Source: Trogon surrucura | Taxonomy: Eukaryota > Chordata > Aves > Trogoniformes > Trogonidae | DNA length: 64,000 bases | Direction of reading: 5' to 3' | NCBI GenBank assembly: GCA_020746105.1 | Contig: CM036633.1 | Span: forward strand, 10,586,501-10,650,500 | Part shown: in pieces, positions 36,047 to 64,000 of the stretch | Layout of the letters: the number at the start of each line of letters is the position of its first letter | How positions within the stretch are numbered: the first letter of the stretch is position 1 | Position numbers and translations under genes: made by a program | Notes under the pieces: model-generated | What the model saw: the letters and a program-made list of their open reading frames with translations, nothing else | Told to the model about the DNA's origin: nothing | The model's database searches: none

Positions 36047-39000
36047 GTGAGTCCTGTACGTGCTTTTAATAAGATGATGTCTATTCGGAAATTGGAGACA
36101 ACTAAATTACACTGAAGTCAAAGCTGGCATCAGTAATTAGCTCTGCCAGGTACAATATCCTCTGTACCATACAAGATTTTTTTTTTATCAAGTTATAGAA
36201 TGAAACAATAATCAAACTACAGGATAAATGAAACCCAACAGAATTATATTATAGATGAGCATTGTAAAAGCATGTTAGACACTTACTAGCTGTAGCACAG
36301 TTTTCCTCTTTCGCTATATCGATGCGAGTTCCTTTTACCCTGGAAAATGAACATGGTTTTACTCACCCGTCAATAAAACTGTGTGTCTGAGCCAAACCAA
36401 AGTGCCAGGAGAAACGCAATGATTTGTTATAGATAACGTGAAGCCAGCTACCGTGAGGCAGAGCAAGACACTTAAAAGGATTTCTGCTTTTCTAATGTAG
36501 TATTTCACAGTATAAAAGTCTGAACTTTATAAAACAGCAGGCATAGTAAAAGCTTCATTTTATCTACATAGTGGTATTTTTAAGAGTGATCAGGATAAGG
36601 TTTCAGAAACAGTAACTGATAGTTACCCCGTCTCTCCAACATCATTGTCAAAATGCAGCTGTTAGTGTTGGACAGGCTGGAATGAAGCTATTACGCTTTG
36701 TCTGCTGGAATGGCGCTAAAAGCTCCTCATCTTAAGGGGAATTTATTTATTAATCATTTTTTCACATGCTGCCAGAATGGAAGGAAAGGTATCCCTCACC
36801 TCAAGAGAATTTCAAAGGTGACAAGGTTTTACAGAGCTGTCAAGCTGCCTGCATGCAGGGTGACACTTCAATTCCTTGGCTTCTCCTCTGAAAATCACAC
36901 ACTTGTGGGAAGGTGTCGTGTTAAAAGGTGTAGGACTTTCATTTCAGACTCCTTCCCAAGGGAAAACAGGGAGACAGAAATACCCAAAAAGCTAGGATGA
37001 GAAATGGACTGTAGTTAAGGGAGAGAAGACAAAGCTGGACAGGGGAAGATAGGCAAAGCCAGAAACAAACAAAAACATTGCAGAGAAACTAATAATAGAG
37101 AAGGGGAAAAAAAAAAAAAAACCTCTAAGGGACAAAAAGTGATCCTGGAGAAAAAAACAGCATTCAAAGAAGAGAAATCAAATACAGAAAGAAAGTGGTG
37201 ATCAGGGCTGTATCCTAGGAGGGAAGCAAACAGTATTGTGCTAGCTTTTATTTTACATCAATACTTCTCAGCTCACATAGCAGCTTTCCTGGTACTGATT
37301 AAACCTCCTGGTTGGCATTTTCTGTAGTTCTCCCAGTAGCCCCTGACAGATGCGTTGGATCCCTTTTTCTATCTAGACAGATCTGATTGGAGACTTGTCT
37401 TGGAGTTATTTAGGGGAGCGGCACAGAAGAGGCATGCTTTTTCAAGTTCAAATAAAAGAAAGGAAAAAAATAAAAGCAAGCAGGAAAATTTCTTTAAAAC
37501 CAGAAGCTCTGTTAAGTGCCTCAAAGTCACTTTTTTTGCTTCTTCTGAGCATTCTTTGTCTCAAAGCAATTTTGTAAGACACCGGATATTGGAGGTAGGA
37601 GATGCCACCCATGAGTTCACAGGAAGCTCTGCTGGAGCCAGGAGCAAAAGCGCTGCTCCCAGTGGAATGGGTGGGGAAGCTGCTGGTCCCCTGGCTCAGA
37701 GCACAAGCAGCTGGAAAGAGGGACCAGCCTGAGAGTGAGTTTGTGATAAGAAACCCCCTTTCTTAGCGCACCGCTTTTCTCCATCGCTGTCCACGCGCTT
37801 CTGAGACTGCCACTAAATCTGTTATTAAATTCCACGGCATCAAGACCACTGGTCCTTGATTCGCCTTCCCCTCAGCATGTTGGTGTACAATCAGGAGAGC
37901 AGGCAGCTACATCTAAGCAGTAAAACAAAGCTCTCTGCTGATGTTTTCCATCAGAAAGGGCCCCCTCCTGCCACCACCATCAGTAAAACCCCCTGCCTGG
38001 ACGTTGGCTTGGGCAATCAGAAGCCCAACCAAACCCTTTCCATTTGGAAATTGCTTTTATTGTACGAAAGTATTGTTATACATTTGGAAGGGTTTGGTTT
38101 TTTTCCCCCTCTTATGGAGATCAAACATCTTTCTGCTCTTTTCTTGTGTAAAGACAGGGAACAGGGAAACCTGACGTTTTAAAGATTTCTATCCACATTC
38201 TTAAAGAATCTTTTCTGAGCAAAAGATCAATCGCTTTCAAGCAAAACTCAGGAAGAGTGTTCATTGAAATACCTTCCTACTGTCCCTTGCTTCCAATGAC
38301 AAAAGCGCCTTCAGCTCCCGAGGACGTGAGACCTCAGAGGACTCTGTCCTGAGTCATTGGCAGCGCGTCAGCCAGCCCCGGGATGAAGCAGCCTCTGTTG
38401 GAGGGCAGACATGCACGGCTCCAGCCCATCTCCCCTTCCACCAAATCCGGTGCTCAGAGCTGCACAGGCAACTTCCCAAAGGGACATATTTTGGTCCTGT
38501 CCCCTCTCCATCCGAGCACAATGAGTGATGGAACTGTCTCTCCCCAATCTCTGCACAGCCAGCAAGGCAGCCCAGTTAGCTGTCACGTACAGACCTGTGC
38601 TGTAAGCCCTGTGAGCAGACACAGGTCCCTGGGAGAGCAGCGGGCAGGAGAGGTCCCAGGGGCTGGTCACGGATGATCCTGTGCAGGCAGGGGTTACTTT
38701 TGACAGCCCCTGCTAACCGCTGCCCTCCAGCATCCAGGTGCTTTTACAGCCTGTGCCACAGTCCCGGGGACTCACCTCAGCCCAAGAGCTCTCCTTCAGC
38801 TGCAGCAGCAGGACAGGTCGATAAGGGGGTCTCACAGCGTGAAACCCTGCGCATCAGCTCTGCCTCCTGACCCAAGGGAGGCACGAGTTCTCTGAGGGGC
38901 CACACACAGCGACTGCCCCCAGGAACTGCACGCCCTGGGGAAGACTTTGCCAACGTCAAGGCACCTCTGCACTGGGAAGCACCACAGCCCCTAACATGGA

Positions 39001-39127
39001 GGCAAGCTTCCAGTCCCTTCGTGCTGGTAAGCGAGCAGAGGGACCAAGAATACAAAGGTGGCACTTGGCCTCCCCTCCTGGCCCTGAGCATCTTGCTGCT
39101 GCTGACTCAGACTGCTCTGTGTTTCAG
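36047..39127 (+). other. GHRH: GHRH intron 1
   Basis: The 3.1 kb inferred intron contains an A15 run at 37107-37121. The 125-codon frame at 37355-37732 has no recognisable domain and is not called. Confidence 0.5.
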
Positions 39128-39227
39128 GTGACTCCAAAGGGTGGAAGATGCTGGAGAAGGCCACCCTGCTTCTACTGCTGCATTTAGTTGCATGCTCCAT
39201 CTCCTCTCCTCTCTACCCAGCTCTCAG
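39128..39227 (+). CDS. GHRH: GHRH exon 2: 5' UTR end and signal peptide
   Basis: The acceptor is TGTGTTTCAG; ATG lies at 39148 and the donor is CTCAG|GTAAGC. The exon encodes 26 codons plus two bases: a leucine-rich signal peptide, then PLYPAL. Confidence 0.95.
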
Positions 39228-42200
39228 GTAAGCTGTCAAGTGCTTTATCCATACTGTTGCTCTCTGCCTCGTCTCTGACCTTTGCAAAGCAAGCACGTGC
39301 CAAATTAAGGCTGCCAGCACTTCTGAAATCCAGATGAACTCTGCATTGGTGAGCCTATTTCTTTGCCTTGGCTTAATTTTTTGGGAACGCTGCTAGCCCA
39401 GGGGTGATTCCTGAAGGCTGCAGGTACCTGATGGAGTATTTCAGGCCAAACACTTGGTTTTATAACTGAATGCTGGGTTTTATAAAGAGAAACCTGGCAA
39501 TCTCCAGAGGAGGCAGCATCTCCAGCTTCAACACTGATTAAAATTTGTGCCTGCAAGCCACCTGCATTGAAGTCAGAACTGCAGATCTTCTAGTACATGA
39601 ACTCAACAACTGCCTATTAATATTTCAAGTATTTCCTTGTTGACTATTAGAAGTTGTAATATGACTTCCTACCACTACAAATCAATGGAAGCACAAAACT
39701 GAGCACTGGATTCTATAACATGGATTTGCAACCTCCTACAGAAAATGCTTTAGCCTTGCAAAGCCACGGCATAATGGTACCAGAATTGCTGAAATCTTGC
39801 TCTAGAATGCTGGGAGCTCAGCGAGGGCAAAGTGTGTTCAAGACAGCTCTATCAACCACCTTTTTCCCTGCTGAAATAGCTTCAGGGCAGTTTCTATCTG
39901 GTGTCATGGACAACACTTGCGTTACTGATGAGATGGGTGTGGCAAAAAGAAAGAAAAAGCACAACAGGGAGCAGTGGTCAAGAAGACTGATGCCTGACGG
40001 GCAATTCTGCATGTCTCACAACATGCCTTGTTTCTCTTACAGGTACAGTCCAGGGCTGGTTGCTGGCAACACCATGAACTTCCAGCTACAACACAGCAGC
40101 CCATTGCAGAGCTATGACCCCTTGGCAGAGGAACAGGAGGAAGAGATGAGTTTTTTAACAGACCCCACCGAAAAGAGGTTTGTACCTCACCTCTCAGCCC
40201 TGCTGCAGCAAGAGTGTGCTGGTCACGATCTTCCCCCAGCCCAGGAGCAGACCAGAAGGTCACTTAGTCTCACCTGCACCACAATGGTCAGGCTTAAGGG
40301 GGAGAACCCAGCTGAGTCCTGCAACCAGAGCAGAAGGCTGGGGCTGCACCACTTCTCACCATCACCCATGTCCAGAGCCACATCCCGCCGTCCCCCAGCA
40401 GCAGGGATGTACTGACAGTGGCAGGGTCACAGGCCTAGGGCTCCTGCAGGAAACAATTCTCCACTGAGCTCTGGGAATCCACCTGCACAGTTGTTAAAGC
40501 CTCTCCTTTCCACCCCTGCCAAGTGAAGGAGGATGGATATTTATTTCTGTCTGAAGCACAGAGGACTCATCCTCACAACAGTGGGACCAGCCAAGCGGCT
40601 CGTGCTTCCCTTAACTGTGGATTTGCAGAAGCCTGGCTCTAACCACGGGCTAGAGACCTTCTGGAGGCTCCTGCCACCCTGTCCCAGACACAGCCCTCCC
40701 AGGAGGTGCCAGTGCTGCTGCCAGAGCACAGGAACATTCAAGCCTCAGCCCTGCCCTCTCCCAGCCCATGGTTCTCCTCCTCCTTTCCAATGGTTCTCTG
40801 ACCTCACCGTTGGTTTGCAGGCACTTCTCCTTGTGTATCTTAGCAAAGACACGGATTAAAGGACATTTTATTTTGCCTGCTGCCTCTACGTGAAGGACAA
40901 AGCTCCTTCAAATCCTTTTACCCTCCAGCACTAACAGAGTGCAGTACCAAAATGTGTCTGCTACAGTTACGTGCCCCTGGTATCAGCAGTTACATCTGGC
41001 ATATTTGGTCACCCAAAAGACCCATTTCTCACCTAGCAGGTTCATTGCTAGCTCGGAGCTCACACCTTGTGCTTGTCCTTCACCCCTAGGATGCAGCGCC
41101 ACGCTGATGCCATATTTACTGACAACTATCGGAAATTCCTGGGGCAGATTTCCGCCCGCAAATTCTTACAGACCATCATTGGCAAGAGGCTTGGGTAAGT
41201 GTTTTGCTGTCGTAGGGGTAACGTTTTGCTTATTGCATGGGGCGGTTTCTTTCACACACATAGTAGAAATCCCTGCCTTTCACTGCAACAGAAGCAATCT
41301 CTGCTGCTGTTCGACATCCCGAAGGGCATTCCTATGTCTCGGATTCCCCTAATCACAACTATCATTAAGCAGCCTAATTCTTTCCTCCAAGGCTGTAAGT
41401 GTCAGATCAGCTGAAAGCTCTACCGTAATATCAACAATAAATATTTGCAAATAACAACGATCATTCACTGGTAGGAAACAGTTATTCCTGGCCTGGTTTG
41501 GACACAGAAAATAGCCTCTCCACTAATACTTGGTAGATCAGTCCTGCTACTAAGTAAGATCAACTAGTCAGATGCGAGCCAGCTCCAATCCCTTGTCTGA
41601 TGCATAAACAAATAGAGCCGACCAATTTCTTTTTGAAATTAAGCAGAATGGCTCTAGGCTTAGACCGACAGCAGGTTCCCTTGCTGTGCTGCTCAGTCTG
41701 AGCCAAACTTTGAGCGAGGGACTGAAAAGCATCTCTGAAACAAAGGTGTTTCTCGTCTTTGCGTAACAGAAGCAGCGAGAGCAGCGCGGGACAACGGGTG
41801 CATGAATTTCTGACAAGGCGCCAGTCTGACAGCATCCTGATGGACAGCGGCTACCACCAACAGATGGTACTAAGGGATTTCCTGGGAGCCATTCTGCAGA
41901 ATCAACGGTAGGTGGGAATCAGTTCATTAGCTGCTCACTGCAGGAATAAGACAAGGTCCTTATCGCTGTCTGGCTTCCAGATGTGAAGCTACTGGATTAA
42001 ACATTATCTTTCAGGTACACTCAGGGAAAGAATAAAGCTCTCACCTGACCCCCTAACCCTTCCCTTTTGTGGGCAAGTAGGGTGCAGATAAGGAACAGCC
42101 AGCCCGCACCACACATTGTAGCACGTCAATCTGCTTCTTCTCAACCCCATAATTCAGTAAAAGAGCAAAGGAAAAACAGAATTTCTCTCTCAGTCCCAAT

Positions 42201-42298
42201 TACGCCATCACTGTCCTATTCTCTTTTTCCACAGGCCTCAGGACATCAACAGCAGCCAGTTAGAAGGCTTTCCCAGCACCCTGGCTAAGCTCATGTAA
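39148..42298 (+). CDS. GHRH: GHRH, growth hormone-releasing hormone precursor (complete CDS, five coding exons)
   Basis: Exons 39148-39227, 40043-40177, 41090-41194, 41770-41907 and 42235-42298 join to 522 bases, giving 173 residues. Residues 1 to about 20 are a signal peptide (MLEKATLLLLLHLVACSISS). Next comes an acidic propeptide of about 55 residues, ending KRMQR. The hormone starts HADAIFTDNY at precursor residue 76 and runs 47 residues to an Arg-Arg pair. Residues 28-30 are Gly-Lys-Arg, which allows an amidated 1-27 form, as described for chicken GHRH. A carboxyl-terminal peptide beginning QSDSILMD follows. The secreted hormone acts on the pituitary GHRH receptor, a class B GPCR, to release growth hormone. 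The ATG has A at -3. Junction codons are split AG|G, AG|G, GG|A and CG|G. RPN2 converges from the right, as in mammals. Confidence 0.97.
40043..40177 (+). CDS. GHRH: GHRH exon 3: acidic propeptide
   Basis: The acceptor is TTCTCTTACAG and the donor AAGAG|GTTTGT, which is weak at +4 but usable. The 135-base exon encodes YSPGLVAGNTMNF through an acidic EEQEEEM segment to DPTEK and the first two bases of Arg. It lies inside a larger unspliced frame (39720-40415) that is not itself a gene. Confidence 0.9.
41090..41194 (+). CDS. GHRH: GHRH exon 4: hormone core (residues 1-31 and part of 32)
   Basis: The acceptor is CACCCCTAG and the donor CTTGG|GTAAGT. The exon encodes MQR, then the hormone from His1 to Leu31, including the glucagon/secretin-family signature His-Ala-Asp-Ala-Ile-Phe-Thr-Asp and the Gly28-Lys29-Arg30 amidation site. 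Confidence 0.98.
41770..41907 (+). CDS. GHRH: GHRH exon 5: hormone C-terminus and C-peptide
   Basis: The exon completes Gly32 and encodes SSESSAGQRVHEFLT, then Arg-Arg and a C-terminal peptide containing QMVLRDFLGAILQ, related in position to the mammalian GHRH C-peptide. Donor CG|GTAGGT. The acceptor region reads ACAG|AAG|CAG, so three AGs three bases apart are all in frame. Confidence 0.95.
42235..42298 (+). CDS. GHRH: GHRH exon 6: last 20 residues and stop
   Basis: The acceptor CTTTTTCCACAG precedes GCCTCAG. The exon encodes PQDINSSQLEGFPSTLAKLM and TAA at 42296-42298. N-S-S is a potential sequon. Confidence 0.93.
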
Positions 42299-43522
42299 AT
42301 ACTTTTCCCTTTTTCATCTCCCCATGCTCTGGTGAGTACCATTCCCTGCTCAATTCTATACGTAACACGCTGCTTCTGCACTGCTTAAGTAGTTTGAAGG
42401 CTCTCCTCCAGCAAAGGCAACTTCTAGTGCTGTCCATGAGAAAGGGTGCTTGCTGCAATTTAAGGGGAAAAACCCCTCCCAATACATTTTGTCAAGTACC
42501 TAAAGTCTTGTTAGTCTGAACACATGGACCATGAGTTTTATGAAACTGCATGTGGATGTCTGGGAACAGGCTTGCAGCAACCAAAAGCAGCCTAGTAAAG
42601 CTATGTGAGACAGAGTGCCCGAGGGTCTAAGATAGGCTAAAAGTAGACAAAGGTCTTCCCCCAAGAGCAGAACCTTCCTCTGGATCCCTGAGACATTTCA
42701 GGTTTTCCCTGCACCGAATAGGAAAGGAAATCTTACTGTTTTCTGTACCTCTCACTCCTGAAGGTAGTCACCTGGAACTTGAATTATGCTCTAAATCCTG
42801 CCAGCCCTGGAGGCCTGAGAGCCTTGGGAATACCTTCACTTGTACAGCCATCAGTTGCCCTGTTTGAAGCGACCTCTTCTTACTCCTCTGCTCCATAGAA
42901 ATTAAGCCTGTCTGACCCTAGCCAGCACAACATAAGGGGTGTGGAGGGACCTCAATGCATTCTAAACAAAAAGGGGGCTGGGAAGATCAGAACTCTACAT
43001 AAATCACACCAATAGATTCAGCTGGGAAAGCATGGCATTTCAGCATCTCTCTTGCTTGACTTAGTTACCTTTCCACAAATTAAGGTCAGCCAGGCAAAGC
43101 CCCCAAAGACTGTGTGCTCACAAAGTTTTCTGATAATTCTCTTTTCTTTCTGCTTCTGTCTAGAATAATTCAGAGCTCACAGATGTAATTGTACAGTAAG
43201 CCCTTCGCAGCAATGCAGCCATTGCCAGATGTGAGCAGCTGGGAACTGATGCGTGCACTCCTCAGATCTGTTCAAAGGAATGCAGTTCCGACGCACCACT
43301 TAATTTACTTCAGTTCTTACAATTTAACTCCCCTCTCTAAATACTGGTCCATGTACTAAATCAGAATGAAATACACCTCTGTGGTTTAACCTCAGGCTGC
43401 TTTACACAGAAAGACAACAACAACCAGCACACTTACAATCCTGGGGATGCTAATTAAGGCTTGCAAATCACAAAATGCAGCAAAATTTCTGCCAAGTCAT
43501 CATTCTGTTTGAGGGCCTGATT

Positions 43523-43528
43523 AATAAA
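43523..43528 (+). terminator. GHRH: Candidate GHRH poly(A) signal
   Basis: This is the first canonical AATAAA after the stop, implying a 3' UTR of about 1.2 kb. A variant AATACA near 42481 could give a short mammalian-like 3' UTR, and further AATAAA hexamers occur at 44079 and 44095. Confidence 0.35.
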
Positions 43529-43549
43529 CATAAGGCCACCAAAAGGCAC

Positions 43550-46500
43550 CTTTAGGCAACTTGGTAAGTTGATTACAGCCTCCTTTAAGCAGATGCTGAT
43601 GGCACAACCACACACAGAGCTTGGACAGGGTGATGCAAGACATGAATCCACACGTCTGCCACACAGGAGAAACGGCGCTGGGGGCTGCTGCTGCTGTCTA
43701 GCTTCTTGACAGAGAGCCCCAGCAGCAAAACGAACTCTGAAAAGCTCAGCTACGGTTACTGCTCAGCCTTGGGGTATTCAAACTGAGGCTACAATCTGCT
43801 CTGTGAGAGTTAAAAGGAGATCCCTGCGCATCAGATTGGGCTGTCACTGTGTTTTACTTCAATGTGGCATCCCGTGGCTCCTGAACTCCACCATGGCTAA
43901 GAGTTACAACTGTAAATGTTTTCAAGGAAGTTATTCAAGTAAGTTATTTCAAGTAAGTGATCTCACACAGCTACTTCCTCCCCTGTCACTGCAATTCTTT
44001 GATTGTTTGTGTAATAATTATGTCTTCAGAAATGTAAATAATGTCAGGATGGGGGCTGCTTTCCCATCGTTAGCAGGAAATAAAAGTTGTTCTAAATAAA
44101 CCCATCCAACAGCAGGTCAAGATGGCTCTTTGTCTGTTGAGACATTAATTTCCTGACTCTGGGCCCAGTTTGGAAGATGTTGCTCAACGACACCAGTCAG
44201 GTGGACCACGAATGACTCAGAGCTGTGCTAACAAAGGCGTTACGTCCAGCACCAGGACCCAAATACTGGGCTGGCAATACAGTGGTATGCAAACATGCAT
44301 TAAGACCTCTGAAATCACCCCTCCTTGCACCCAAACAATTCCTCGATAGCCTGCAACAGATACCATCTCATTCTTTCCTCAAGTGACTGTGTTTTAGAAC
44401 AGTAAGCTGCTGTATGCAGGGAAATCAGTTCACACTTGCCCCAAATCCCCGTAGATTACATCCTCCTTGTTTAGGTTTTACAATTCCAGCACTTTGAAAA
44501 TGTTACTAACTGCCTCCTGGCAGGATGGGAAGCAACGAGGGGATGCTGAGGGAGAGGAGTGAAGCTGTGACAGCAGCAAGTGCACTAACTGATAATCTGT
44601 CACCCTTCTGCAAGTAGGCAGCTGTCACAGTGAGACAGAGGCCACCCTTCTGCTTCACAGTACAGCTGGACAGAGAACCCGTGAAAGAAAAAACAAACCC
44701 ACTTGTGTAGGTCTGGTTCAAAATGTGTTTGTAAACCTCTTCTGTAACAACCAACACACTTGAAGCCATTAGGATTTACTGGCTCCAAGGAAAGGAATCA
44801 CAAAAAACAGAGCAGCTTGCTAAGCAGTAAGTAAATGCGGCAGCTAAAAAAAGCCATTAAAATTCTGCTAAGCGGGATACAAGCTAAACGCAAACACTAG
44901 ATTGGAGATTCCCAATCAAATCAAAAGACTCCCCAAAAATACTTTGTAAAGACCTAAGGCTACATGAGCAAGCAGCTGGGTAAGTACAGCTATTTGGAAT
45001 AAGAGGGACTCCCTTGAAAGTTGAGTTTGCATCAAAATGAGGAAACAAATGCTCAAACTCTGGGAGATTAAATACAAACTCAAATAAAGCAAACCAGAAA
45101 ATGTCTGAGGAAAAGACCAAGAGAGTAAAAACTGTCCTAGCACGAAACATCCATAGAAATGAGTTATAAACCAAAGCTGGTGACTGAGCAGTTACAAAAT
45201 ATGAGGCTCAAAAAGAACTCACTAGGGTGAAAAGGAATTTCAGGGTAAGGTACCACAAACTGTACCTCAACTATTTCTTGCTTAAAACTCATTTAAGTCC
45301 CGAAGCACTTGAATGCAGCATGAGATCAGGTTTTTGGAGTAAAGAGGTCAAAGGAGTAGTTTGTTTTATCTCTGTGGTGTCCGGTATAATGTTCACAGTT
45401 GACAAATGGGTAGGAACCGTTACGAAGAGCAGAAACAGTGAGGTAAGTGTGAACAACTGCAGCGGGAAGAGGCAAGACAGATTTTATGAAGTGGAGTCAT
45501 GTCTCACTTCAACACGTGAAGTTCTTTGGAGGATTTGGCTCCACATCCTTTATCCACATGCCTGCTCCTTGATCTAATTTTCTTGGGTCTCCAAAAGACA
45601 TTTGATAAAGTTCCTTTGCCAAAAGGCCTCTAAAAACCCAGCCTGACAGAGGACAAACAGAAGCCAACATACAGATGCAGGGGCAGGAGCAACTGTTAAA
45701 TTTCCCATATGGAAGTTGCTCATCAAGGGGATTTTGGCCTTTTGATTACTCCCATCAGAATGCCCTTCAATAAAGCCCAAGCCCCCTGCCTCAGCAACAA
45801 GTCTTGAAGGCAGTAATTAACTGAGAAGCTAGAGCTCAAGTAACTCCAAATGTGCCCATGTGGCGACCAGCAAATTTCTGGCATTTGCTTTCAGAGAAGG
45901 ACAGAGGGGATCATCTCAATCCAACTCAGTTTTTGAGTGCAAAGGTAACTGCCAGAGGCTGCAATGAAAGTGAACTCATTCAAGGGACCCTCCAAACCCG
46001 CCGGGGTCAGGCGCAGGCAGGCAGGCCAGCACTGCAGCTGGCTCCCCACAAGGGCCAGGCCCCCAGGACTCCTCCTGCCTGAGCCCCGAGAGCCCACAGC
46101 AGCTCCCACAGCAGCTCCTCGCTGGCGCCAACCTGAGCCAGAGAGAAGCCACTAGCGGAGAAAAGCAGATGACGGCGTCACACGAGGGACAGGCGGGAGT
46201 GGGAAGTTCCCCCCAATAAACACGTCCCTCTGGGAAAGGACATGAAAGAACAGGAAGCTTCACACGGCAATGACTCACACAGAAAATTACCCACCAAAAA
46301 AAGCTCTTTCCACTCTCATGGGAGCCCAACTTTCAATCAAGAGCCTCAGAGACAGCCAAAAACCAAAATTCAGGACCATTCTTTCCTCTTTATTCACAAA
46401 TTGAGGAGACAGCATCTGGGGAAAGGCAGAACTATATTTTCTTTTTTCCTCATTTTCTGAAGGAAATTCAAACATCCTGGGAGAAAAAGGGGGGGAGGAT

Positions 46501-46640
46501 CCAGGGAAGAAAGGATTTTCCAGATTCATATGAAAAGCACTCAAATAGCATGAACACAACAATGAAAATCAGGTTTTTAAAAAAGTATTACTGGCACCCT
46601 TTCAACTCAATATAAAAAAAAAAAATATCTGCTTCTGCCT
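43550..46640. other. Spacer between convergent GHRH and RPN2
   Basis: No gene is supported. The stretch may hold distal GHRH 3' UTR (AATAAA at 44079-44084 and 44095-44100). A short frame near 45575-45620 reads TFDKVPLPKGL, faintly like a LINE reverse-transcriptase motif, but too short and isolated to call. Confidence 0.45.
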
Positions 46641-46726
46641 TCTTCTTCTGTTCTTTCAGTTATTTATTCACCTCTCTTCTGAAGGCATTTGCTTTGTTTT
46701 TCCCCATTTCTTCCATTCTTCTGGTA

Positions 46727-46736
<10 letters not shown>
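46640..46736 (-). CDS. RPN2: RPN2 terminal exon (two codons, stop and 3' UTR)
   Basis: The acceptor TCTTTCCAG precedes G at 46736, which completes Arg. ACA CAC TAG then gives Thr-His-stop, matching the KRTAH ending of human with one residue fewer. AATAAA follows at 46668-46663. The 3' end of the exon (about 46640) is approximate. Confidence 0.75.
46663..46668 (-). terminator. RPN2: RPN2 poly(A) signal
   Basis: AATAAA in gene sense lies about 60 bases after the RPN2 stop (TAG at 46729-46727), giving a very short 3' UTR. Its position after the final exon supports that exon call. Confidence 0.7.

Positions 46737-64000
<17,264 letters not shown>

Noticed and set aside
39720-40415. 231-codon single-exon frame containing GHRH exon 3
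   Set aside because: Only 40043-40177 is bounded by splice sites in phase with the hormone. The rest is intron that happens to stay open.
45540-45780. Possible LINE reverse-transcriptase relic (TFDKVPLPKGL)
   Set aside because: The resemblance to the FDKVPH-type motif covers about ten residues, has a stop soon after and no neighbouring CR1 blocks.

Overview
The window is vertebrate nuclear DNA, almost certainly avian. Three spliced protein-coding genes can be read exon by exon: the 3' 15 exons of RPN2 (minus strand, running off the right edge), a complete GHRH (plus strand) and a complete MANBAL coding region (minus strand). The GHRH hormone is of the chicken type (starts HADAIF, 47 residues, Gly-Lys-Arg after residue 27). 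The window also holds a 5'-truncated CR1 LINE whose 3' end carries the ATTCTATG-type tail typical of birds. Gene order matches the human 20q11.23 block RPN2-GHRH-MANBAL-SRC read in reverse.

Layout. 1-11.1 kb: GC-rich DNA without a supported coding exon, probably the long first intron of SRC (minus strand), with AT-rich islands that look like regulatory elements. 11.13-12.25 kb: a strong CpG island with CCG repeats, an A24 run and a 61-nt pyrimidine tract, probably an SRC promoter and noncoding first exon. 12.3-20.6 kb: intergenic, with the CR1 copy at 18.03-18.41 kb. 20.6-29.05 kb: MANBAL, with a long 3' UTR, two coding exons and a CpG-island promoter at 28.56-29.29 kb. 29.3-35.8 kb: intergenic space between the divergent MANBAL and GHRH promoters. 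35.8-43.5 kb: GHRH, with a TATA promoter, a noncoding exon 1 and five coding exons. 43.5-46.65 kb: the spacer between convergent GHRH and RPN2. 46.65-64 kb: RPN2.

Function. RPN2 is a subunit of the ER oligosaccharyltransferase. MANBAL is an 85-residue single-pass membrane protein of unknown function with a lysine-rich tail. GHRH encodes the hypothalamic releasing hormone for growth hormone. The genes share a conserved neighbourhood rather than a pathway. MANBAL and RPN2 look like widely expressed genes, whereas GHRH has a TATA-type tissue-specific promoter.

I found no CRISPR array, tRNA, rRNA, intact mobile element or new multigene system. The points most worth checking are fine-scale: a triple in-frame NAG acceptor in GHRH exon 5, an unusually long acidic propeptide in prepro-GHRH, a uORF in its leader, a divergent 5' splice site in RPN2, a near-pure poly-C acceptor tract in MANBAL, and a perfect PBX/MEIS decamer overlapping an E-box at the left end.
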